DNA from: Nanobdellota archaeon
GTDB taxonomy: Archaea; Nanobdellota; Nanobdellia; SCGC-AAA011-G17; GW2011-AR20
Length of the DNA: 5,146 nucleotides
Assembly: GCA_018819375.1 (NCBI GenBank)
Contig: JAHJQH010000060.1
Coordinates: 1-5,146, forward strand
Direction: 5' to 3'
Positions 1 to 4,847 of this stretch are shown piece by piece. How positions within the stretch are numbered: position 1 is the first letter of the stretch; every line of letters starts with the position of its first letter. The notes beneath the pieces were generated by a model. The model ran no database searches and was not told the DNA's origin. It worked only from the letters and a program-made list of their open reading frames with translations. The translations under genes were made by a program, and so were the position numbers.

Positions 1-1
1 T

Positions 2-97
2 CAGAAGAGGGAGAATAATGATTTAGTAAAGAATGGTGGTGATGGGGATGTAGTGAAGAAAGATGCAGAAGAAAATAAAAAAAGTGATGATGTTTAA
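2..97 (+). CDS. C-terminal tail of a truncated plus-strand protein, function unknown
   Basis: An open frame enters from the left edge (codons counted from base 2) and ends at the TAA at 95-97, giving 31 residues of a protein whose start lies outside the window. The tail is hydrophilic and almost certainly disordered: Asn, Gly, Asp, Glu and Lys dominate and it ends in KKSDDV. The other two plus frames are stopped early or give nothing protein-like. The gene is convergent with the 762-aa surface protein, with about 107 bp between the two stop codons. No domain is visible, so no function can be assigned. It could also be a chance open frame, but the charged composition resembles the tails of many archaeal ribosomal, RNA-binding and membrane proteins. 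Confidence 0.5.
   Translation, partial: QKRENNDLVKNGGDGDVVKKDAEENKKSDDV
72..83 (-). terminator. Possible U-tract terminator for the surface-protein gene
   Basis: Read on the minus strand, this stretch is seven T, one A, then four T, lying 122-133 nt beyond the stop of the minus-strand surface-protein gene. Archaeal transcription commonly ends at T-rich tracts without a required hairpin. If used, the transcript would run antisense over the 3' end of the truncated plus-strand gene. The same bases encode its Lys/Asn-rich tail, so the tract may simply reflect coding. Confidence 0.3.
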
Positions 98-134
98 GTT
101 ATTTCTTGATTAGTTTAACATTTTCCATAAAACT

Positions 135-189
135 AATTGTGCAGTGGAGTGAATGATTTTCTGGAAAATTGTGCAGTGAGATGCACAAT
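135..189. repeat. Direct repeat plus perfect inverted repeat in the convergent gap
   Basis: The 12-mer AATTGTGCAGTG occurs at 135-146 and again at 167-178. The second copy continues into a perfect 8-bp inverted repeat, ATTGTGCA (168-175) and TGCACAAT (182-189), with a 6-nt loop. The right arm can pair equally well with the first copy (136-143), so two alternative hairpins are possible. A further 6-bp inverted repeat (156-161 with 164-169) and a 7-bp one (121-127 with 162-168) overlap the same bases. The location between two convergent 3' ends suggests a role in 3'-end formation or RNA stability. This is inference; no known family is recognised. Confidence 0.6.
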
Positions 190-204
190 CTTTGTGGGTT
201 GAGA

Positions 205-2493
205 TTACTTACCAAATCCCTTACTGTACTCGTCAAAAGTCTGGGTGGTAATGATTCTTTTTTTTAAGAAAATCAGGAAGAGCAGTGCTACGAGGATTAT
301 GAAGCTGATTATTGAGATTGTTATTATTTTTGAGGTTTTCTTTCTTTTCTTGAGGTCTTCTTTTAGCTTGTCTTGGTCTATTTGTATTTGATTATTCTCT
401 TTTCCTGGTTCTTCAGTTGTTTCTTCAGCCAAATTGATCTCCATTGTCGCTTCTTCTGTTGCCTGCGCAGTGTAATAAGCTGTCAGGGGCATTGTTGTTT
501 CTGTTCCTTCTTCAGAAGAGACCACAAGCAGACCGATGAACTCTTTTTCTTCTACACCCTGCTTTATTCCGATAGTGTGTGATTTTATTTCACCAGGTTC
601 TATGCTTCTTATTGGCTGGTCTTTTATGTACAAAAGCTGGTTCAGGTTTCCTGTCAGCTTAAAAGTAATGTTATGAAGAGGGTAATTCCATTGATTGGTA
701 AGATTGAAAGTTATTATTTCTTTGTTCTTAGAGATGTTTAATGGAAACTTACTCTTATTTACCAAAAGTAAAATTGAATCTTTTGGCGGAGGAAGAAGCA
801 ATTCTTCTTTTTTTATGACTTCCTGTCCTGTCTTGTTTGTTTCCTTTTTTTCTTCCTGCGGGATGTAAGGAGTTATCACCGGGAGTGTGTATGTTTTGTC
901 TTGATAAGATATGATTATGTTAAAACTTGACTGGTTTTCTGGAACAATAACATTGAGGGATTTCTTTCCTGTCAAAGTGAATGATGCCGGAAGATTAGTG
1001 AAGTTTGGTGCATCTATCCTGATTAATTCCTGACTGTCTCTTGATTCCAAATTCAATGCAAAATTATTTCTTTGATAAACAATTCCAGGATTTATTGAGA
1101 CAGGCCTGCTTTTTGCCTGACCTGAAAAGAAAAAATGCAGTATCAATGATGATGTGAGCAGTTCTCCTTGCGTCTTGTCATCCAAGAAGTATGCCACTTT
1201 CCTGTAAATCCCTGGTTCATCTTGTTCAAGGGCGTAGGCAGCTATTGCTGAAGCATACAAGTCTGGTTCTGTGCCTTGCGGTGAAGAAGTCCAGTAATTG
1301 TCTTTGAGGTTTACCAAGAGCCATTCTTTTGAATATGAATCTCCTGTTGCAAGATAATGGAGAGCGTGATTTATTGTCTTTTCTTCTCCTGTGTTTTTCT
1401 TTAGCCAGTCCAAGGTCTGCTGTTCTATTGGCTTGTTGAATTTCTTGAGCATCCATACTGCATATGCAGTTGATTCATAGTCGCAGGGTGATTTGTAGGT
1501 TTCACCCCAGCACATTGAGTCATCAATGGTGTATGTGAGGTTAGTGGGCAATGAGGTGCTTTTTAATGTGTGTGAGTAACCAAGATACTTGTTCACAATT
1601 TTTATTGTTGAACTGGTTGTGCATTCTATGTTTATGGTTCTTGAGTTCAGGGGGATTGTTATCTCTTCCCTTGAGATTGCATAATTATGTCTGTTCACGA
1701 TGCAGGTAGTGTTGTATGAGCTTATTGTTATGGTCCATTCACCTTGATTGAACTTGTTTATTGCTCCTGTGAGCCAAGGGTCTGGGTTTGGCTGGATTCC
1801 AAATTCCTTGAGTGCGAGCATTGAGTAAACAGTGTCCATAACCTTGCAGTTTCCTGCAGGGAAACATTTTGGGGGAAAAGTATAGTTGCTTTTTAGGTAA
1901 TCAACTGCAAAATAATCAACTGCTTTTTTTGCTTCTGTTGGATAAACATTCTTTATGGCAAGTGCTGCTGTGAATGTTGCTTTTGCATTTTTTACATCCA
2001 CAAAATAACCTTCTGGTTTTTGTTGTTTCAATACATATTCAAATCCCTTGTTTGTTGAATTGATAAAAAAGTCTGTTTTTTGCGAGTATGTTTTCAGGAC
2101 ACCTTCTTTCTCGTCCAGATAAAGCATATTTTCCAAGGAGAAGAAGTAAGTTCCTCTTTTTGTGTAAGGGATGTCAAAATAAGCAAAGTAGTGAGTGTCT
2201 GATAATCTTACTAATGCAGGGCTTATTGATACCTTTTTTTCGTCTGTGCCCTTTAATGCAAGATTCAGGATTGTTGGTCTTTCTTGCGGCGGTTCATTAA
2301 ATTTTATTTCTGCCTGGAAGGTTTCATAAGGAGAATATGCTGTTCTTGGTGCTGATATTGTTGCTTCAAATGCCGTGACTAATGAAGGGATAATTAGGAA
2401 TACAAACAAGGAGGCAAATATCAAAATGAGCAACCTTTTCGGAATAAGCGACCTTTTTAGAATGAGCAACCCCTTATTTTTTATGCTTGTCAT
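205..2493 (-). CDS. Exported, C-terminally membrane-anchored surface protein with Ig-like and helical-toroid-like regions
   Basis: Residues 1-41 form a Sec-type signal peptide or anchor: a Lys/Arg-rich start, then a hydrophobic core at about 21-40, with possible cleavage after VTA-41. Residues 42-145 look like a beta-sandwich (Ig/MG-like). Residues 150-455 contain helical pieces typical of alpha/alpha-toroid folds: FEYVLKQQKPEGYF at 151-164, DTVYSMLALKEFG at 220-232, YESTAYAVWMLKKF at 339-352 and DLYASAIAAYALEQ at 411-424. A beta-rich insertion lies at about 255-325. Further beta-rich segments and a charged stalk precede one membrane helix at 723-743 and a 19-residue basic cytoplasmic tail. 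Cysteines 210/216, 264/291 and 328/337 could form disulfides, and at least ten N-X-S/T sequons suggest N-glycosylation. No thioester CGEQ motif or cyclase aspartate motif is seen, so enzymatic activity is not supported. The start is set by a TATA-like box 23-31 nt upstream. The likely role is binding or architecture at the cell surface; the substrate is unknown. Confidence 0.85.
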   Translation of the reverse strand: MTSIKNKGLLILKRSLIPKRLLILIFASLFVFLIIPSLVTAFEATISAPRTAYSPYETFQAEIKFNEPPQERPTILNLALKGTDEKKVSISPALVRLSDTHYFAYFDIPYTKRGTYFFSLENMLYLDEKEGVLKTYSQKTDFFINSTNKGFEYVLKQQKPEGYFVDVKNAKATFTAALAIKNVYPTEAKKAVDYFAVDYLKSNYTFPPKCFPAGNCKVMDTVYSMLALKEFGIQPNPDPWLTGAINKFNQGEWTITISSYNTTCIVNRHNYAISREEITIPLNSRTINIECTTSSTIKIVNKYLGYSHTLKSTSLPTNLTYTIDDSMCWGETYKSPCDYESTAYAVWMLKKFNKPIEQQTLDWLKKNTGEEKTINHALHYLATGDSYSKEWLLVNLKDNYWTSSPQGTEPDLYASAIAAYALEQDEPGIYRKVAYFLDDKTQGELLTSSLILHFFFSGQAKSRPVSINPGIVYQRNNFALNLESRDSQELIRIDAPNFTNLPASFTLTGKKSLNVIVPENQSSFNIIISYQDKTYTLPVITPYIPQEEKKETNKTGQEVIKKEELLLPPPKDSILLLVNKSKFPLNISKNKEIITFNLTNQWNYPLHNITFKLTGNLNQLLYIKDQPIRSIEPGEIKSHTIGIKQGVEEKEFIGLLVVSSEEGTETTMPLTAYYTAQATEEATMEINLAEETTEEPGKENNQIQIDQDKLKEDLKKRKKTSKIITISIISFIILVALLFLIFLKKRIITTQTFDEYSKGFGK
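258..265 (+). terminator. Possible T8 terminator for the truncated plus-strand gene
   Basis: A run of eight T on the plus strand, about 160 nt past the stop of the left-edge gene and the strongest plus-strand T-tract nearby. It lies inside the 3' coding end of the convergent surface-protein gene, where its complement encodes lysines after the membrane anchor. It is therefore a weak candidate. If real, the two convergent transcripts would overlap at their 3' ends. Confidence 0.2.
2419..2472 (-). repeat. Three degenerate 18-nt tandem repeats inside the signal peptide
   Basis: Three consecutive in-frame 18-nt units encode GLLILK, RSLIPK and RLLILI (residues 8-25). By hand alignment, pairs of units agree at 13-14 of 18 positions, and the shared core is RGGTYGCTYATT. 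The array makes up the basic/hydrophobic start of the signal peptide, so a gain or loss of one unit would change its length by six residues without a frameshift. Confidence 0.7.
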
Positions 2494-2515
2494 ATTTGTC
2501 TTGAACTCAGGAAGA

Positions 2516-2524
2516 TATTTAAAT
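2516..2524 (-). promoter_or_regulatory. TATA-like box of the surface-protein gene
   Basis: On the minus strand ATTTAAATA lies 23-31 nt upstream of the ATG at 2493, the spacing expected when an archaeal transcript starts at or next to the start codon. No convincing Shine-Dalgarno sequence sits 5-10 nt before the ATG, so the mRNA is probably leaderless. The box directly abuts the stop codon of map (2525-2527). Confidence 0.6.
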
Positions 2525-3418
2525 TTATTCTTTTGTTGTCACAATTGGCTTGTTTTCTATTAAGATAGTATGCTCTGACTGACTGACAAGACCCCTGTTT
2601 GATTCAGGAAGCTGATTGTATTCTGCTATTATGTCCTGTTGCTTGAGCATCCTCAGGGCAAAACTTGCTTTTACTGGCCCAAATTTTTTTATTAACCACC
2701 TTTTTGCAAAAGGGAGAGTTTTGTATTCTTTTATTATGTATGGAAGAATTTCCCTGCTATAATTGTCCCTGATTGTTTTTATGTTTTCCAGTTTATAGAT
2801 TCCAGAGAGCTTTCCGTCCTGAATGTAACCTGTTCCATTAGTCGCAAATGGTTCCACTGCAATTATGTCCCCTATTTTTAGTTTTGTGTTGTCTTTGTTG
2901 TTGTAATTTGGTATCTGAATTCCTGCGTGCTGTTCATAAAGCCCTAATCCGTGTCCTGTCAGGTTCTTGATAGGATTAAAACCAAGAGAAGTTATCGTGC
3001 TTCCAATTACTTTTCCTATCTCGCATATTTCAATTCCAGCTCTTATGAGTTTTATTGCTTCTTGGAGAGCTTGTTCAGATGCTCTTACGAGCTCCTTGTT
3101 TTCAGTTCCCAAGTTAACTGTTAATGCGGTGTCACCTATTGCCCCATTCACGTGCGCACCAACATCAAGTTTTGCAAGGTCTCCTTGCCTGAATTCTGAT
3201 TGTTCCTGCTCTTGCGGGGTGTAGTGTGCTGCTATTTCGTTAATAGAAACCTGAACTGGAAACGCGGGTTTTGCACCGAGCTTGTGGATTTTGTCCTCTA
3301 TCTTCTCAACAACATCCAGCATCAATGCACCTGGTTTTATCAGCGCCTTTCCATACTCTCTTGCCTGTGCTGTTATCCTGCCTGCTTTTAGCCAGTCCTT
3401 TTTTTCAGTTTCGTTCAT
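2525..3418 (-). CDS. map: Methionine aminopeptidase, type II (archaeal)
   Basis: A cytosolic metalloprotease that removes the initiator methionine from new proteins whose second residue is small. All expected active-site residues are visible. The substrate-contacting histidine is H65 in AAHYTP. The metal ligands are D85 in KLDVGAH, D96 in GDTALT, H156 in GHGLG, E189 in VEPFAT and E282 in QSEHTIL; H164 in EQHAG is the second conserved histidine. The C-terminal half carries the type II helical insertion (about 210-275), absent from bacterial type I enzymes. The 297-residue length matches short archaeal enzymes, which lack the long N-terminal extension of eukaryotic MetAP2. The start at 3418 is supported by a TATA-like box 21-29 nt upstream and by MNETEKKDWLKAGRI matching the usual family start. 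It is probably expressed from its own promoter, placed in the 32-bp gap after the upstream 312-aa gene. Confidence 0.97.
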   Translation of the reverse strand: MNETEKKDWLKAGRITAQAREYGKALIKPGALMLDVVEKIEDKIHKLGAKPAFPVQVSINEIAAHYTPQEQEQSEFRQGDLAKLDVGAHVNGAIGDTALTVNLGTENKELVRASEQALQEAIKLIRAGIEICEIGKVIGSTITSLGFNPIKNLTGHGLGLYEQHAGIQIPNYNNKDNTKLKIGDIIAVEPFATNGTGYIQDGKLSGIYKLENIKTIRDNYSREILPYIIKEYKTLPFAKRWLIKKFGPVKASFALRMLKQQDIIAEYNQLPESNRGLVSQSEHTILIENKPIVTTKE

Positions 3419-3438
3419 ATGGGTAAAGAAAGAATTGT

Positions 3439-3447
3439 TTATTTAAA
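3439..3447 (-). promoter_or_regulatory. TATA-like box of map
   Basis: The minus strand reads TTTAAATAA 21-29 nt before the map ATG at 3418, the position expected for a leaderless archaeal message. It sits in the 32-bp gap after the stop codon of the upstream gene (3451-3453). map can therefore be transcribed independently of its neighbour. Confidence 0.6.
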
Positions 3448-3450
3448 AAC

Positions 3451-4389
3451 TTAATCTTTATCTTTTGTGGAAATTTTTGCGACGCGCACCCCACGAGAAG
3501 TCCTGCTGCCGCAGTTGTAGCTGCCGAGGTCGAACCCGTAGTTGTAGTTGCCACGACTCACAGGCCAAATTTCTCCTTCTGTAGGCAGGTAGAGTTGTGA
3601 TTTTGAAATGCTTTTTGTTCCGTTTCTTATTTGGTCTGGAAGATCCTTGAATGGTCTTGTTGTAAAGTAAACCACAAGGTCAGAGTTAGCTTCATTAACT
3701 TGTATAAGGTCAAACCGAGTTCCTGAAGGAAGTCCGTTTAAGTTGAAATCGTGCTTGTTTGTGAATATTAGCGTGTTTTCTTTTGGTGCATAGATATCTT
3801 CTTTTGGTGCCCATATCAAATTATGATTTTCAAATATTGTCAATATATTCCCTTTTCTTTGATTTGCTATGTTAACCCATTCTCCATAGCTTTTATTTAA
3901 GATGTCTTCTGCTAAAGGGATTAGTTTTTGTTCAAGGGTTCCTTCAAAATAGTCTATGAATAATGAGAAAAGCTCTTGTGGATGTGGGTGCCTTTGGTAT
4001 CCTGCTTCTTGGAGTGTTTGTAAACTTGATTCTTTTGAGTTAGGATGGTCGTAGAAAAAAGAGTCTATTTTTAGTCCTGGCTCTATTTCTATGTTTTTGT
4101 ATGAGTATGTTGGTGTGGATATTGGTGAAAAGGTTTTTTCTGTTAGGAGGGTGTATGATTGTTCATATTCTCCTTTTTGTAGCAACTGTTCTGCTTCTTG
4201 GACTGTTTCTCCTTTTCTTGTTAAAGATTCTTTTTCTTGGTTTATTATCATAGATAATCCTTTTTTGATATCTGTTTGTGCTTCAGCAAAAAGCTTTTTT
4301 TTCTTAACTAATGTTCTGTTTACAGAATCCAGTTCTTCCTTAAGGTTGGCATATTTTTCAAATGATTGTTCAATGTTTTTGTTTGCCAT
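3451..4389 (-). CDS. Cytosolic protein with variable-looking C-terminus; candidate DGR target
   Basis: No enzyme family is recognised in this 312-aa protein. Residues 1-85 are charged and helical, probably coiled coil (EKYANLKEELDSVNRTL, then EAEQLLQKGEYEQSYTLL). There is no signal peptide or membrane segment, so it should be cytosolic. A middle region, about 125-195 (GYQRHPHPQELFSLFIDYFEG, then SYGEWVNIANQRKGN), looks like a conserved domain. From memory, uncharacterised DPANN proteins share this pattern and end in SRGVR; that recollection is unverified. A beta-rich stretch at 205-270 leads to EIWPVSRG, an N/Y/G/S-rich segment (280-296) and SRGVRVAK (298-305). This resembles the C-terminal end of C-type-lectin-fold domains used as variable proteins of diversity-generating retroelements. 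The C-terminal bases are far more GC-rich than the rest of the gene. The start at 4389 follows a TATA-like box and a distant AAGGA at -16 to -12. Confidence 0.85.
   Translation of the reverse strand: MANKNIEQSFEKYANLKEELDSVNRTLVKKKKLFAEAQTDIKKGLSMIINQEKESLTRKGETVQEAEQLLQKGEYEQSYTLLTEKTFSPISTPTYSYKNIEIEPGLKIDSFFYDHPNSKESSLQTLQEAGYQRHPHPQELFSLFIDYFEGTLEQKLIPLAEDILNKSYGEWVNIANQRKGNILTIFENHNLIWAPKEDIYAPKENTLIFTNKHDFNLNGLPSGTRFDLIQVNEANSDLVVYFTTRPFKDLPDQIRNGTKSISKSQLYLPTEGEIWPVSRGNYNYGFDLGSYNCGSRTSRGVRVAKISTKDKD
3475..3567 (-). other. Candidate DGR variable region (W275-K305) with GC-rich end
   Basis: By hand count, 56 of these 93 bases are G or C, against a clearly AT-rich surround. Codons 280-296 end in C in 15 of 17 cases (the exceptions are GGG at 285 and AGG at 296), including several AAC, TAC, AGC and GGC. 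Such NNC runs arise when adenines of AAC codons in a template repeat are randomised during mutagenic retrohoming, while the third-position C is kept. The run is followed by adenine-poor, GC-rich sequence encoding RGVRVA (3490-3473), which could play the role of the initiation-of-mutagenic-homing segment. Neither a template repeat nor a reverse transcriptase is in the window, so the assignment is by pattern only. The exact borders are guesses. Confidence 0.6.
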
Positions 4390-4401
4390 TTTAGATTTTT
4401 T

Positions 4402-4417
4402 CCTTGAATAATCAAGG
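4402..4417. promoter_or_regulatory. Palindrome at the predicted transcription start of the 312-aa gene
   Basis: CCTTGA (4402-4407) and TCAAGG (4412-4417) form a perfect 6-bp inverted repeat with a 4-nt spacer, 13-28 nt before the ATG. With the TATA-like box centred near 4430, transcription should start near 4403-4406, inside this element. It could be an operator for a dimeric repressor. If transcription starts further upstream, it could be an RNA hairpin whose 3' arm covers the AAGG part of the weak Shine-Dalgarno-like AAGGA. Confidence 0.4.
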
Positions 4418-4425
4418 TTTTAACT

Positions 4426-4435
4426 TATTTATAAA
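4426..4435 (-). promoter_or_regulatory. TATA-like box of the 312-aa gene
   Basis: The minus strand reads TTTATAAATA 37-46 nt before the ATG at 4389, a strong match to the archaeal TATA element. It is farther from its start codon than the other boxes here, implying a short leader of about 12-18 nt. It lies in the 75-bp gap after the 92-aa gene, so the two need not be co-transcribed. Confidence 0.6.
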
Positions 4436-4464
4436 CTTTTTGGTTTTAATCACTTGTTAGTGGT

Positions 4465-4743
4465 TTATCTGTGCTGAACAATGAACTCCCTGATATCTTT
4501 GAGTTTTCTTGGGTTGAGGGAGACGTGAATTTCTCCTGTTGAAGGTTTGGTGAGCAGAAATTCATTTGAGATTAATTCCTTAATTGCCTCCTTGATTCTC
4601 TTTTTTCCTTTGTTTGTTGAAGTGAGTGAAGAGGGCAGACCCTTGCCAAGGTTTTTTATTTCTGTGTGTGCCCCACCAATTTTATTCATCCTGTTAAGCT
4701 TTGAGAGAATGTGCCACATAATGTGTATTGTCTCATTATCCAT
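4465..4743 (-). CDS. Small conserved-looking protein, possibly winged-helix-like
   Basis: The 92-aa product is soluble, without a signal peptide or membrane segment. The first 20 residues form an amphipathic helix (TIHIMWHILSKLNRMNKIGG). Then come HTEIKNLGKGLPSSL (26-40), a basic linker NKGKKR (44-49), a helix KEAIKELISNEFLL (51-64) and KPSTGEIHVSLNPRKLKDI (66-84), where a short beta turn leads into a last helix. A helix-helix-beta-hairpin order ending in a basic helix is compatible with a winged-helix fold, and the HVSLNPRK block looks like a family signature. I cannot name the family with confidence. The start at 4743 is supported by a TATA-like box 23-31 nt upstream; the next in-frame Met (residue 9) would remove half of the first helix. 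It is divergent from the winged-helix gene starting at 4848. Confidence 0.8.
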   Translation of the reverse strand: MDNETIHIMWHILSKLNRMNKIGGAHTEIKNLGKGLPSSLTSTNKGKKRIKEAIKELISNEFLLTKPSTGEIHVSLNPRKLKDIREFIVQHR

Positions 4744-4765
4744 CGGAGTAGATAAATAAGAAAAT

Positions 4766-4774
4766 TACTTAAAA
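4766..4774 (-). promoter_or_regulatory. TATA-like box of the 92-aa gene
   Basis: The minus strand reads TTTTAAGTA 23-31 nt before the ATG at 4743, the same spacing as for the surface-protein gene, and implies a leaderless message. The match is weaker than the other boxes. It shares the 104-bp divergent region with the promoter of the plus-strand regulator gene. Confidence 0.4.
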
Positions 4775-4818
4775 TAAGTTGCTCCTAAAATTGTATGGTA
4801 ATGTATAAAAAGGAAAGC

Positions 4819-4826
4819 TTTAAATA
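4819..4826 (+). promoter_or_regulatory. TATA-like box of the winged-helix gene
   Basis: TTTAAATA lies 22-29 nt before the ATG at 4848, preceded by purine-rich GGAAAG that could serve as a BRE. This predicts a leaderless transcript. A second TATA-like element, TATAAAAA at 4804-4811, would give a leader of about 16 nt. The GGGG one base before the ATG is too close to act as a normal ribosome binding site, which favours the leaderless reading. Confidence 0.55.
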
Positions 4827-4847
4827 TGATTTGTTGTTAGTAGGGGT

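Noticed and set aside
1226..1456. A 76-residue minus-strand open frame inside the surface-protein gene
   Set aside because: It is an out-of-frame shadow of the helical region of the long protein. It is very rich in Arg, Gln and Lys, and has no start signal.
205..2493. The 762-aa protein as a true alpha-2-macroglobulin or a terpene cyclase/prenyltransferase enzyme
   Set aside because: There is no thioester CGEQ motif, no DXDD or DDXXD motif and no zinc-site pattern. Only fold-level resemblance can be claimed.
2967..3224. An 85-residue open frame on the plus strand
   Set aside because: It is antisense to the metal-binding core of methionine aminopeptidase, whose catalytic residues are fully conserved. 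There is no promoter or protein-like pattern.
3475..3567. The GC-rich end of the 312-aa gene as a recent foreign insertion or a terminator hairpin
   Set aside because: The frame is continuous and the encoded residues complete a plausible domain. Only a weak 4-bp inverted repeat (GTGG/CCAC with a long loop) was found, with no T-tract after it. A variable region explains the codon pattern better.
4091..4411. A 106-residue open frame on the plus strand
   Set aside because: It lies wholly antisense to the start and promoter of the 312-aa gene. The translation is rich in Ser, Phe and Cys with no domain, as expected from the reverse of Lys/Glu-rich coding sequence.
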